Assembly (NCBI GenBank): GCA_958298945.1 | Contig: OY282605.1 | Location: 113,270,267-113,334,266 of the forward strand | Direction: 5' to 3' | Origin: Atherix ibis | Taxonomy: Eukaryota > Arthropoda > Insecta > Diptera > Athericidae | Length of the DNA stretch: 64,000 nucleotides | In this document: piece by piece, positions 35,141-47,409 of the stretch | How the letters are laid out: the number at the start of each line of letters is the position of its first letter | Position numbering within the stretch: the first letter of the stretch is position 1 | The notes under the pieces: model-generated | What the model was told of the DNA's origin: nothing | The model's database searches: none | Seen by the model: only the letters and a program-made list of their open reading frames with translations | Made by a program: the position numbers and the translations under genes

Positions 35141-36180
35141 CGTTTAACCATCAAACAATGCATTAAAATTATGCAGAAAATACGCCGATTTAGTGCTGCA
35201 TCTATGTTTTTGAATATTAATATTTCGAACAAATTTTATGCTTGGTATATACGTTAGTGAGAAAAATTTCCATAGATGGGGCTCTGAAAAACCACAACTG
35301 ACTGTGGAGAAGACATTATTTCCACGAAAAATAACTTTCTGGTGTGCATTTTGGTCTGAATGAGTCCTTAGTTCGTATTTCTTTAGTAATGAAAAAGAAG
35401 AAACAATTACTGTCAATTCTGTCTATTCTGAACGCTATGTAGGGCCATGATTATATTAAAAATTTTCATCTGCACCATATATGGTATGAAAAAGACTGCA
35501 CCACATCAAAAATTTTGACTTTATACTGCAAAAAATTTTGAGGTCGTGTAATTATAATATTCGTTGATGTCAACTAGCCAACCAAGATCGTTCGATTTGA
35601 CACTGTTGGACTTTTTCTTCTCGGCAAACGCATAATATCATGTTAACGTGGACAACTTAAAGAGTAAAAAAACTCTCAAATTTTAAAGTAATTAAAAATC
35701 AAAATTCGTCAAGTACCGACCAAATTACAACTGAAAAAGTACGAAAAATTACCTCAACACAATTGAGTCCTGCAAAAAGTATCGTAGTGACCAATCAAAT
35801 TATATTATATTTATTGCATAATGGCAAACTCCAAGCAATATAATAAAATTAAAAAAAGTGAGTTTTGAGCACGTTTTATTTAATTTTACTTTGCAAAGCG
35901 TAGTAAATAGTTTCCAGTAAATTTTTGGTTTATCTAAAACGTCGATAAAGCAGTTTATCAATTATAAAAAAGTGTTTTTTTAATGGAAAAAAAAACCAAT
36001 AATTTTTGTTTAATATTAATAATTTGCAGTTTACGTAGGGTGTAAATTTGCCTTATTGTCGGTAATGCAGTGCGCTCAAATAATATGAGGATAATGAAAT
36101 TCCGCACGAATTTTTTTTAAAAACTTCTTGAAATTTGCAGAAATCTATTCGAAATATTTTGCATTACCAAACTACCCTCT
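35140..36180 (+). mobile_element. Decayed mariner-like element, repeat family copy 1
   Basis: Plus-strand pieces near 35,255-35,350 read like NKKNFHRWGSEKPQLTVEKT and ITFWCAFWSE, the WGSENP block of long-spacing mariner transposases; an ITVNSVYSERYVG-like piece follows. The 3' portion (TCGATAAAGCAGTTTATCAA at about 35,942 and TCGGTAATGCAGTGCG at 36,059) is shared with copies near 48.8-49.9 kb and 51.5-52.0 kb. Confidence 0.6.
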
Positions 36181-36419
36181 TCTCCCCCTCGCAACAATTC
36201 TCTAAATAATCTTTAAAATATTCTCCTTTTTGTCTTAAAAAAAACGCATTCTATTCACAATTTTACTTAATTCAATATTTGTAAGATAATTAATATTAAT
36301 TTAAAAATAACTAAACAGCACATGTACTTTTTCCGAAGAACAAATTGGATAATACTACATTAGTAACACTTGTACGGTATAATTTAGCATTTTTACAGAT
36401 AAAGCGAATACAAAAACGG

Positions 36420-37640
36420 CATTTTTCGCTAAATAGCCTCATAGTTGTAGCGCTACATAATGGCCTCTGGCTTTTGTCTCAGAACCCTCACAACAACAAA
36501 AAAAAAGGACTATTGACATAAACCACATTTGTAAGGTTCTATAAGTAAGAGCAATGATTATTTTTGTTAAAAATTCATTTAAAATTAAAAGAAATAATAA
36601 AAAGCACCTAAAGAATATCATTTGTGCAGCTTAATTAAGTATTTTCACACAGAGAGCTGATATAAAAAGAACTATTAACCTTAGTAGCATATGTAAGGTT
36701 TTATAATTAAAAAATACGAAATTTTAATTTAAAACAATAAACAGCAACTAAAAAATATCATAGACAGAGTGGATACTATGACTTTCGGAACATTTGTTAA
36801 GTTCTATAAGTAAAATTGACTGGTTATTTTTGTTAAAAATTCAATTTAAATTAAAATAAGCACCAACTAAAAGATTATGTAGTATTTTAACAGAAACAGC
36901 GGATACAAAAATGACTATTGACTTAAGTAGCATTTGTAAGGTTTTATAATAAAAAAATACTGTTTTCTTTCTTGTAAAAAAATTCCACTTTTTTTGTTAA
37001 AAATCAGAAATAATAAAAAAAAGCAACTTAAAAATTATGATTAAGTAGCATTTGTAAGGTTTTATAATAAAAAAAATACTCAATTTAAATTTAAAAATAA
37101 AAACAATAAACAGCAACTAAAAAATATCACAGACAGAGTGAGTACAAAAATAACCATGACTTTCGGAACATTTGTAAGGTTCTATTAGTAAAATTTGCTG
37201 ATTATTTTTGTTAAAAATTCAAGTAAAATTAAAAGAAATAATAAAAAGCACGTAAAGAGTGTCATCTTTCACAGAGAGTGTTGATACAAAAAGGACTATT
37301 GGCTTTAGTAGCACTGTAAGGTTCTATAATGAATAAAAACAATTTTGTTGTTGCTATAATGAATAAATACTGGTTTTATACCAGTATTTATTCATTGTAT
37401 CCGCACTATCTGCAACTAAAAATATCACAGATAGTGCGGATATAACAAGAACTTTGACTTTCCGACCATTTGTAAGGTTCTATTAGTGAAATTTACTGGT
37501 TATTATTGTTAAAAATTCAATCTGAATTAAAATAAACACAAACTTTAAAAATTATGAAGTATTTTCACAGATAGAGTAGAGACAAAAAGGACTATTAATT
37601 TTTGTAGCATTTGTAAGGTTTTATAATCAAAAAATACTGG
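36420..37640. repeat. Degenerate tandem array, 9 units of about 107-162 bp
   Basis: The anchor ATTTGTAAGGTTCTATAA recurs at about 36,528, 36,690, 36,797, 36,930, 37,046, 37,171, 37,312, 37,471 and 37,609. Units also share TTTTTGTTAAAAATTCA, AAATAATAAAAAGCA and a CACAGA.AGAG.GGATAC segment. Indels vary the spacing. No coding frame follows the repeats. Confidence 0.85.
37358..37441. repeat. Two adjacent perfect hairpins within the array
   Basis: AATGAATAAATACTGG (37,358-37,373) pairs perfectly with 37,381-37,396 around a 7-nt loop. ATCCGCACTATCTG (37,399-37,412) pairs perfectly with 37,428-37,441 around a 15-nt loop. The second right arm is the normal array sequence, so the left arm is an inverted array piece. 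Confidence 0.85.
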
Positions 37641-37649
37641 GTTTTTTTT

Positions 37650-39820
37650 CCTGTAAGAAAAATTCTACTTTACTATAAATTTTTTTTTTGCTAATTAAAA
37701 CTTCAAAACGAACAATTTTTTCCTCACTTTGGCACGTGTTTTTGTAGATTCACCATAATAAGTATTGAAGAAATTTTGTTTTTAAGAAAAAAATTCTCAA
37801 TGAACAAAATACTTGAAGATAATTGAAAATTTAACACTCTCTACCCTTTTACAATAATAATAATGATAATAAAAATTGATAATAATTTCCATTATATGCA
37901 AAATAGTTGATTAACATTATAGACACTTTAATGGGAGTACAATAATCCAATTAAGATGATAGCAATAAAGATTGCCTTTTTGAAGAAAGCATAAATGCAA
38001 TCGTTCGAAAGAGGAAATATAATTTTCAAAATAGAACGTCATAAATCTTGAAACTTTTCACAAAATCCCCCTTAATATAATGTGTGCATCAAAACAATTG
38101 CATTTTTCGCTGAGAGGAGACGACAATGAACCCAAATTCGTACGGCGAATGAACTCGTCGGCGAGGTCATTTTTGTTACAGAAACTTTTTCAATACATTT
38201 TCATTAAAATGAGAAAATATCCTTGCAAAATAAGAGAAGAAAACTAACTTTCTTGGGGGATAATGTGCTCCGACCCAAAATAATTCTGGAAAGATAGATT
38301 CTCACAATTTATAAGATTCTATTTATAACATTGACAAAGAGAGAGGAAAATGAAAAATTTGTTAGTTTGGGGCAATGAGATCAGAGATCCCCGATTATTT
38401 TGCTTCCTTTTTAATGTGGCCAATTTTATTCTTTCCGGCAAACATGATAGGAAATTGCTCACGGTCAGTCATATCATTTATTTATGAATTTTTTTTATGC
38501 ATTTTCATTGTTACACATCGTCGTATACAATATTATGGCATTTGTTATTATCTTTCGACAAATTTTATCGCATCAACAATGATGCTTAACAGACAGCCCC
38601 CCTGCCACCCCTTCCCAGCTTTTATGAGAGCAAATTTTATAGGACGATGAGATATGATAAGACCACCAAAACCAAACTCGCTCTTAAGAAATCCGAAATT
38701 AATATTGCCATCTTATGAATGGATGGATGACAAACAGAATACCAGAATATTAAAACGTTGAATACCACTTGACTATAGACTATAGAACCAGCTAAGCACC
38801 TACAGCAGATGAATATGACCTCGGCACAATTATTTTTAAGTGTTCGGGTACGTAGCAAAAACACAAGTACACGTCGTCGGTTCATAAAATGGCATTGCTT
38901 CCATTATCTGCCTGCCTTCCATCCAAGCTACGCGCAACAATATATTCATGGAGTGCATAATCCAGAACGCAGCCCTCTTCCACCCCTCTTTTGTTTCAGC
39001 TCCTCTTATCTCTGTCACACGATAATCTGAATAGCTTAAGGTCTAAATAAACCAATTTAAAAGAGAACAGTTCAAATGTACTCACAAATGCTTGACTAGC
39101 GAATTCATTGAAGCAGAGCCCATTTTCCTATTAAACTGTTGATTTGGACGCATTGTTTGGGGTTTTTTTTTTTTAATTTATTGGGCATATTTTTCTTTAT
39201 TCTAATCTTAGTCATTGTTGAGGCACGTATGACTCCAGAGGCAGTATTGAAGCTAGAAGAGTTTTGGGTGAAAACTATGCACAATTTAAGTGGGGGCGGA
39301 ATCGGCAAATGACAATTCAAGGGTAAATATTTACAAGATAATTTTCCCATTAATCGTAAGCTCCATCCCTCTTAATGCTGCCTAAAATTATAAATAAATT
39401 TTCCATTATTTCAAAACCCCCCATCCCACCTGTAGTAACAATTTAAGAAATTTACTTCACTTTTTGCTCTCATATCTTACCCAACAATAATTCCGTTTAA
39501 TTGATTTATTCCAATATTCTGAAAAGGATGGGCAGGATATCAACCCGATATTGAAATTCAATACTAAATTTATGTGTACGTGTATATTTACCACCACGAA
39601 AAAAGGACGAAATAATAATTTTCATATTGATTGTTATCTGAACTCATTAAAATGAGATGAATTTAAAAAGTTTTTGTTTTTTAATAAAACTTTTGAAAAT
39701 TTCTAATTTTCCAAAAATGATAAGGATTATTTTCTAGATGCTTACCTAAATAGGGGAGGGGAAAGGGGAATTTCTAAAGATAAAATTTATTTTAATTTAT
39801 TTCTTTCGAAATCCAACGTT
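37650..39820. other. Unassigned AT-rich DNA
   Basis: Short frames such as 38,375-38,650 (+) and 38,637-38,885 (-) have no recognisable domain. The 38,570-39,030 part is less AT-rich than its surroundings but I cannot assign it. Confidence 0.4.
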
Positions 39821-39829
39821 TTCTATCAT

Positions 39830-41690
39830 CGTCACCAATGGTGTGGTTCGACAACCAAGAATACTGACTGGGACTATTAAATCCAGGAATTCCAGAAATC
39901 CCGATTTCAACGATCCCATGATAGTTTTACTCTCCTGGCTAACACTTTAAAAACATTGAAGGCAGGACATCTGATGGGACCATAAATGACGACTTTCCGA
40001 ACAAAAACTGGGATTGTCGAACTGGAAGAATTTATACGTTTTAAATGTCCAGTCCACCGCAGTCTATTCAAATTGACTTAAGCCACATCCGTGCGGTTGT
40101 GGTAGTACTCCTCCTTACCATATGAAAGATATTTTTCCTACCAAAATTTTATATATTGGTTAGTCGAAAAAGTACGCAGCGTTTTAAAAGTTATTTTTTA
40201 AAAGCAAATAACTTCCGACAGATGGAGTTAAAAGCAAATAATAGTCACATTACAACAACACTAGGCAAGCGCATGATAAGTAACGCTTGCTTGGTAAGTT
40301 TTTATGCATCCACCGTATAGACGGGCACAGCACCCTCGGACTACCACTTGGTTCGATATCTGCAGAACTCTCTTAATGAAACCAAGCTGGCTCCAAGAGA
40401 GGCCTCTTGTGAAAACCATTTGATTCAGTTTTTCAACCAGAAACCATAGAAGTTCTATACTAATAGAATCATGGCTCTGCCGGAAAAATAACGAAACATT
40501 GTCGATAATTTGGTTTAAATAGACTTTTTTTCCAAAATTTTACTCAAAAACGCCACGAACATTTTTGACTAACCTCAATAGGGTTGAAGAGAGAGGGTTT
40601 TTGCAAAAAAAATAATTCTGACCTTTATTACGCCAGAAATTCTTGATTTATTCTATTCGAAATTCAAATTTTTTTTATCAATCGCCACCAATGATTTGGC
40701 ACGACAACCTGACATTCTGTCTGGGACTATCGAATCAAAAAATTCCAAACTTCCGAATTTTTTTAAGCGTCCTGCTTAATAGGACGTAGCATATTTTTAG
40801 CGTCCTAGCTAATGCAGTCACACTATTGAAAGCAGGTCCTGCCCTGTCTTCAGGGACCATACATGACTCCGTCGTAGACTTTCAGGGCGAACATTTCGTA
40901 TTCTTACGTATTAAATGTCCAGCCCATCGTAGCCTTTTGAGCTTGATTTTATTCACAACTGAGGCGTCGTGGTAGCGCTGCATTATCACATAGTTAAACA
41001 AGCTACGGAATCGTTCATCCGAATGTACGGGACCAACGAGTTTTCGAGGTATTTTCCTCTCGAACGCGGCTAAGACCCAAATTTCCGAAAAACACATGAA
41101 GATTCGCAAGGCTAATGTCGTGCACAACAGACTGCCTCATCTTCTGGGATCATAAATAATGTCATTGTAGACGTTCCGCACAGAATCTTCCTCATCCATG
41201 CTGATTAAGTGGTTACCCCACCGCAGCTTCTTCAGTATAGCAGCAACCGATTGGTCCTAATAGCGCTCCATGATTCCGTAATTGAATAGACTGGGCCATT
41301 ATTCATCCTCATAGGTCTCCAAAGATTCTTCAAAGGAGCCTCCTGTCAAACGCGACTAAGAAGTAACAATATTTTTGCTGAGAATCCAAGTTTCCGAATA
41401 TATGAGAACTGGTAAGACTAACGTTTGTAAAGCAGAAACTTAGATTTGTCTTGGCTAAGGCTGTTTCGTCTTCTGGCATTATAAATGACTCCCCTGAAGA
41501 TTTCTCGAGCTGATCTTATACGGATTAAGTGATTAGCCCACTGAAGCCTATTTTGATCTTAGCCAAAACAGATTGGTCGTGGTAGCACTGCATTTTTTTG
41601 CTGAGAGTAACAATATTTTTGCTGAGAATCAAAGCTTCCGAATAAATGAGGACTGGCAGGACTAATGTTTGTAGATCAGAAGCTTCAATT
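39830..41690 (-). mobile_element. Non-LTR retrotransposon 3'-end segments, repeated about 4 times
   Basis: On the minus strand 41,127-40,882 reads VLAAFERKIPRKLVGPV, then FRSLFNYVIMQRYHDASVV and KIKLKRLRWAGHLIRKN: the C-terminal end of LINE reverse transcriptases, which often carry a FERK.LRK...GP block and RLRWAGHV.R. The same segment recurs in decayed form with anchors (CACCGCAG/TGGTAGCGCT-type text) near 40,060, 40,918, 41,215 and 41,537, spaced about 860, 300 and 320 bp. The largest gap holds a mini-mariner. All copies are disrupted. Confidence 0.75.
40156..40578 (+). mobile_element. Internally deleted mariner (423 bp) inserted in the LINE array
   Basis: It is flanked by TA (40,154-40,155 and 40,579-40,580). 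The TIRs are related: left TTGGTTAGTCGAAAAAGTAC then GCAGCGTTTT; the right end complement begins TTGAGGTTAGTCAAAAATG. Inside, only the transposase C-terminal part remains: a YRRAQHPRTTTW/SDYHL-like piece near 40,318-40,350, NSLNETKLAPREAS, HLIQFFNQKP and RIMALPEK. The N-terminal two-thirds are missing. Confidence 0.85.
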
Positions 41691-43340
41691 TTATAGTCTT
41701 AATTTTCGTGCCGAATAATTGAGATTGGCTTAAATAGACTCTTTGGGCTGACAACAGTAGTTTGCCTACTAACACCCTTGACCCCAGAGAGGACAACGAT
41801 TTTACTCTTTCAAAGTCCCAATCTTCCAGTTGGTCCGGCCTTCTCATGCCATCCCCGGTGTCACAAATCAGTATTTACAGCGCCAGGTCATTGAGAACAC
41901 ACAAGTGTGCGTCTGCTTACTGGAAACCACAATGTTTATTGAATAATTCTGAAAGTCATATGGCTAATTTGATTCTTCCGTGCACAACAGTCATGCTAAG
42001 CCCGATTAATATATGTTAATTAATTTCTCTATGATACCAGTAAAATAGCTTTTGTCCATAGTATCAAATTTTTCCAATTGACCACTGTTGCTGACGTTCC
42101 TGGAATGAAGCTTTTCCGGTATGGTCCTATAATTTTTTATGGCTAATGGTGCATACCTTCCTTGAATGTGCGTATAGGACAGATAATGCCTAAGCATCCC
42201 ATACTAATTCCATAAAGAAAGACGACCCGCTTAATGTAGTATGTCACCTACTCACTTAAAGTGATCGCTTGATACCTCCTCGACACCGTGCGCCCTCTGA
42301 CACTTCAACTCGAAAGATCGCTTTTGTATTTTTCTAACGTTTGTTTTTAAATGCCAATTTAAATATAAGCACGTGTTCATGGTCTTCTTTGATTTCTTCA
42401 AATAAAAATACTTTGAGAATAATGACAAAAAAAAACAAATCCACAATAAAAATTAAGCAGTTTTTTGTGAAAAAAAATTCAATCGATTTTATTGACAAAA
42501 ACAGACAATTTCGAACCGGTTTCGATATAAATTCAGCTCATAATAAAAGTCTTATTTAAGATTCGTCACAGAAATGGAATTGAACGCTTTTATTTGTTTT
42601 TCATTTCATTTCGCATTTCCATAATAAGGTGAGTATGAAAAATTCGCATTTTCTTCTTCTTCATCATTCATTCTGATACCATCATTGGAGACTTGAATAG
42701 ACACAATTACATCATTCACAAGAGAGCAGACGTAAAGTTGCACAATAGAATGTTAACAGCAGTTGTCGATTGTCGATAATTTTATCGAAATGACGCTGGT
42801 TCTTATATATTAATTCGTGACACATTTCATAAAATCGTATATAATTACACGAATTTCTGTATTCCTTATTCAATTCGAACATTTTGAGCGAGCACGGAGA
42901 ACGGGGGTCAGAAAGTTCGATGACGTAATCAAATCTTTAATGTCTGACAGTGTGTTTTCTGACATCTTCTTCAGTAGTGGTTTTAGAGAGTCTTATATTA
43001 GTAGCTCTTTAATTGCTATTTAATTGAATTATTACATTTGAAATAATTCGCGTTCACAATATTTGGTATTTTATTTCTTTAGTTTAATTTTAATTCATCA
43101 TTTGAAAGATAATCTTCTCCATGTCTTATTAGTTTGGTTTTTTTTTTGCTAAACTAATATAACTTTAATAGATTAGCACGAATAGATTAATAAGTGACAT
43201 TATTATAATTAAGATGATTTGTCGTATTTTAATTAGAAGAAAATTTTATTGCATTTAATTAAAAAGGTTGGCCGGTTTTTTTATTATTCAATTTACAAAT
43301 AAAAAATGCCGATGAAATTAATGAAAATATTAATAGTAAG
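41690..43340. other. Unassigned DNA
   Basis: Frames at 41,762-42,019 (+) and 42,817-43,023 (+) lack recognisable domains. Mostly AT-rich, with a less AT-rich part at 41,750-42,300. Confidence 0.4.
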
Positions 43341-43344
43341 TGAA

Positions 43345-43375
43345 AATATCGCCTCGTCAGATATGAGGCGATATT
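43345..43375. repeat. Perfect 11-bp-stem hairpin
   Basis: AATATCGCCTC (43,345-43,355) pairs with 43,365-43,375 around GTCAGATAT. The loop-proximal GTCAGATATGAG is repeated inverted at 43,462-43,473, so a larger foldback of about 130 bp is possible. Confidence 0.75.
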
Positions 43376-43483
43376 GTATTTTTTGTTCTCACCTGAGTAC
43401 CGATTTTTTGTTCGCTCTCTAAGATCAAGATCGTAACGTATTATTTGGAATTTAGCCTAGGGCCTCATATCTGACTGTATACG

Positions 43484-43613
43484 AGGTGTGGCACAATTTC
43501 ATTTTAGGTCTCTTGACTAGCTGTACATCGAAGGAGGCGTTGGCAGCGCTGGGCTGGAACACTTCAACCGGAATCGCCTTCAGCTCGTCTGACATACTCC
43601 ATTGGATGTTATA
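43484..43613 (-). mobile_element. Mariner-like 3'-end fragment
   Basis: The segment starts TATACGAGGTGTGGCACAAT, resembling a mariner end with TA. Its minus strand reads ELKAIPVEVFQP and SFDVQLVKRPKMK, like the last residues of a mariner transposase. It is cut by the element inserted at 43,614. Confidence 0.5.
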
Positions 43614-44493
43614 CGAGGTCTGTTCAAAAAATATCGCGAATTTTGAATTTCCGCGGATTACGTATATTCGATTTTAAATTTTTTGTGGTGTTATGTTGGT
43701 ACTCGTGTCCCTCACTTATACCGACAAGTTCGGCCATTTTGAATGTTCAGTTAATTTTTGACAGCTGCTTTGCTTGTACGTGTTTTGGCTCGTCTTCGAT
43801 TTTTGCCCATTTTCGACCAAAAACGGCATCGCATTAACATTAATAAGGAGCTGTTGGACTCTGTCCGCGACGACCCAAATTTGCTCCAGAGGTTCATAAC
43901 TGGTGACGAATCATGGGGTTATGGCGTGGAAACCAAAGCTCAATCATCCCAATGGAAGCTGCCGCAGGAGCCAAGACCGAAAAAAGCGCACCAAGTTCTG
44001 TCGAATGTGAAGGTTTTGCTTACAGTTTTCTTCGATTGCAGGGGCGTGGTGCATCATGAGTTCTTGCCACAGGGTAGAACGGTCAATAAGTTATATTACC
44101 TGCAAGTTATGCGCAAGTTGCGCGAAGCAATCCGCCAGAAACGCCCGGATTTGTGGAAGAACAAAAATTGGCTTTTGCACAATGATAACGCCCCTGCCTG
44201 CGCCTCGTTGCTTGTGCGCGAATTTTTGGCCAAAAACAACACACTAATAATGCCGCAGCCACTGTATTCCTCAGAAACCGATTCTTTGATCCATTTTTTG
44301 GAATGGGCAAAAATCGAAGACGAGCCAAAACACGTGCAAGCAAAGCAGCTGTCAGAAATTAACTGAAAATTCAAAACGGCCGAACTTTTCGGCATAAGTG
44401 AGAGACATGAGTACCAACATAACGCCACAAAAAAATCGAATATACGTAAACCGCAGAAATTCAAAATTCGCGATATTTCTTGAACAGACCACG
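43614..44493 (+). mobile_element. Mariner derivative with about 195-bp inverted arms (880 bp)
   Basis: TA flanks both sides (43,612-43,613 and 44,494-44,495). The left arm (43,614-43,811) begins CGAGGTCTGTTCAAAAAATA, and the right arm (44,302-44,493) is the same sequence inverted with a few changes. Both arms therefore derive from the element's 5' end; the normal 3' end is gone. Between them lies a transposase core that lacks the N-terminal domain and is cut after REFLAKNNTLIMPQPLYSSE, just before the last catalytic Asp. The N-terminal deletion junction is the same as in the 29.86-kb copy. Confidence 0.9.
43812..44282 (+). pseudogene. Mariner transposase core, both ends missing
   Basis: Open frame within the derivative element: KELLDSVRDDPNLLQRF, ITGDESWGYGVETKAQSSQW (first Asp present), PRPKKAHQVLSNVKVLLTVF, HHEFLPQGRTVNKLYYLQVM, then RKLREAIRQKRPDLW and NDNAPACASLLVREF with the second Asp. 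The helix-turn-helix domain and the third Asp are absent, so it is inactive. It is very similar to the 30.0-30.5 kb remnant. Confidence 0.88.
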
Positions 44494-44499
44494 TACACA

Positions 44500-44830
44500 T
44501 TGTTTTTTTGCAGTTTAGGGAGTAAAAAAATCTCGCAGACTTAGATTAGGTGTGAAAGGTTTTGTGGCTGAGATGGCCATGTGACAGGGACCATTGTCAC
44601 GGTGCACTATCATATTGTGTGCAATGTCCGATCTGACCCTTCAGATGACGCAGAGCACTTCAAATGAGCAAGGCGTTCATTATCGAAAACTGATGGTACT
44701 TTTCCGCATGAAAAGTTCCTCTTCCACTATTTCTCGCCACTCGACAACAATTCGAATTTTACTCACTAATCATTAGGACCTCACAAGAGCCTCACTCATT
44801 CCACATTTTCATTAGTTGTCAATGTTAAAG
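44500..44830 (-). mobile_element. Possible transposase remnant
   Basis: The minus strand near 44,625-44,530 reads MIVHRDNGPCHMAISATKPF, reminiscent of the HxDNxPxH block of mariner transposases. The rest is not convincing. It may be another decayed mariner or unrelated sequence. Confidence 0.3.
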
Positions 44831-46330
44831 ACCTCCCTGATCTGAGAAACTTTTATCGACTCTCTAAAAAATGCTTTATGTCACCGAAAAACTTGTACTT
44901 TTCATAAGGAGTATTTCTCATAGGCTCGTTTTTCGTAAATCAAAGCGGCAGAGTCGCCAAGCCTAATTCACGGGTTTGACTGAACGCAAAATTTCATTTA
45001 TCACGTTCTAAAGGAGCCTGTAGTTAGTGGATGAGGTTAGCACTTGTACTGCACGTTTATAAGCTATGTAGAAAAAAAGTCTGACGGGTTGCCAGTCACA
45101 TCTCGTGTAATAGTAAATTTAGCATAAAACTAATCAGCAGAAGGGATTGTTTGGAATAAAATTAGAAGAACAATCAATTTTTGATTCAATTTTACTGATA
45201 AAGTACTATTATTAGAAATTATTATTATTATTACGACAGAATGTTTGTTAAGAAATTTTTATCAATTTTCAAGATAATAGCTGTAGTGGAAAATTGCCAA
45301 AAATTATTGTTAAAAATATTTTTCTTAGAGTAGAAAAAAAAGAAGTACTTTTTTTTATAGTTGGAAATATTTTAACAAGTACTCATCATATAAATAAATA
45401 GCAAAGTTCAAAGTGTTCTAGAAATTATCGTATGGTGATACTAAACGGACCGAACATATGAGTCGGTCACGTTTCATGGCATTTGCTGTGCTTTTACATT
45501 TGGGATAATGGCTAACTATTGCCCCAGTTGATAATTAGCTGATTTTGCACAATTTATCGAAGATGAAAGCAATAAAGATACTTATGACTATGAGACTATG
45601 ATGATGGTTGAATTCTCTGCACTGAATCAGCTATTTTCACACATGCCTGACCGTGTCAGCAAAAAGTGAAGAGAAATCGAATATCAATAATGGTTTGGAG
45701 CAAATTTTGAAATTTTATTGATTTATCTGAACGCCGATGACCCTGCCCCAGATTTCGATTTGCCAAAGGCAGAGTGTAGTGCACTCAATTGTCATCCGTT
45801 GACACTCTGCATTGACTGAACTTAATAACTCAATCGAAGATTTTATGATGCCGAATAATAGAATCATTATTTGGAGAAGACGATATGGCCATCATTGAAC
45901 TGGCTTTCAACTGTATTAATTGGAAATAGTGTTCCGTTCATGATCAGCTGATAATAGAAGCAATTATGATAAACAAAACTGGAAGTAATTTCAGACTATC
46001 GATAGAATGCCGACCGAACATGTTAATGGGATTGTTTTTTTCGGTTTTTTTTTATGGGACTTTATTTCAATCAACGGCAAACATTTCTTAACGAAAACCT
46101 CCTGCATAATTGTGAATATTTTTTTCGTAATATCATTTTGAGTAAAACTTGAGCTGAAATGCAAATTCTTAGCGACACGGCTACTAAAAATGCATCCCGG
46201 CTATGCCACTAGCTATGATGTCAGGAATTCAGACGGTCCAGTATCATCTCTAATTAAGGACACAAAATTTGTAATTTTTTTTTGTTGATTTTATTGCAAG
46301 TGAAAAAAAACCGGTTAGAAATTAGAAAAT
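44830..46330. other. Unassigned DNA
   Basis: A plus-strand stretch at 45,600-45,930 has several open pieces separated by stops and could be an old coding remnant, but I recognise no family. Otherwise AT-rich. Confidence 0.4.
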
Positions 46331-46339
46331 TTTTTTGAC

Positions 46340-46710
46340 CTTCAAAAATAAGCAAAAAAATGTGAAAAATAAATTTGGACCTTCGAAATCAAACAAAGAA
46401 AAAGAAAATAGAAAAAAATTTTGGATCTCAAGATCAAGAAAGAAAAGAAAATTTGAGAAAACATGTTAGACCTTCAAGATCAGGCAAAAAAAGAAAATTT
46501 GAGAATAAATTTTGGACCTTCAAGATTAGGCCAAAAAAAATAAATCGAAAAAAATTTTGTACCTCAAGATTAGGCAAAGAAAAAAAATATTGATAAATAA
46601 AATATCGCTCAAAATTAGGCAAAAAAATGTGAAAAACAATTTTGGACCTTCAAGATCAAGCAAAGAAAATCGAAAATTTTTTTGGGAAGATCAGGAACTT
46701 CAAGATCCTT
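46340..46710. repeat. Degenerate tandem repeat, about 45-60 bp unit, 6-7 copies
   Basis: The anchor TTTGGACCTTCAAGATCA followed by GGCAAAAAAA recurs near 46,376, 46,429, 46,468, 46,517, 46,561 and 46,646. Four copies are open on the plus strand (46,375-46,593), giving Lys-rich peptides; simple A-rich composition explains this. Confidence 0.75.
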
Positions 46711-46899
46711 TAATAAAAATGCTTAACAGACAATCAGTTTTCGTGGATACAATGTCTTTCCCGCAGTCACTTATCCACCCATCGAGAAATGACCCTCATC
46801 ACTGAAAAAAGTCTTCTCTAGAAAGCGCAAAAATATGACTGTGGACGAATTCCCAATTTTGTAGAAAATTTTTACAGCTCAACACCTCTGCAGTTTCTA

Positions 46900-47230
46900 T
46901 CTGCTACCACATCCCCCTGAACACCTACTTCCCCTGAACACACTACATCACAGGAGCAACCGCTGGTGATAATCAGTTAGGTAATTACAAGCTAATTACC
47001 CTAACTGATGATAAACCCTTACTACGAGTATTATGTGCAGTGACAGCACCCGGAATAACTGATGTCCAATACCACTGTGCCCGTGATGTGGGTATTAACC
47101 ACAGCCACCAAGTTTCAGCCAAAGGCATATCACCTTGGTCGGGTATGGTGTGACCAAGCACCGACAGCCACCTGACCACCGTGGGAACACTTTTACGCTG
47201 GATCGTAGATGCTGCTAGGTCAGCTCAGAA
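46900..47230. repeat. Dispersed repeat copy A (partner near 55.0-55.3 kb)
   Basis: The stretch around 47,040-47,130 (ACAGCACCCGGAATAACTG, GATGTGGGTATTAACCACA, TTTCAGCCAAAGGCAT) matches 55,165-55,265 with moderate divergence. It is distinctly GC-richer than its surroundings. I do not recognise the family. Confidence 0.6.
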
Positions 47231-47409
47231 CCCCGATCATTATTTAACCGTTCTCCCAGTAATAACACCCTGACCAGATTTTTCGTGATTTTTCCATAGT
47301 CATTTGTGGGCTTTAGACTCTCAGATATACCGTACGAAAAATGGCCTTCAAATCGAGCGAGAAATGATCGCAAAACGTGGCTGCAATAGAATCCCCACTT
47401 TTGCACAGA

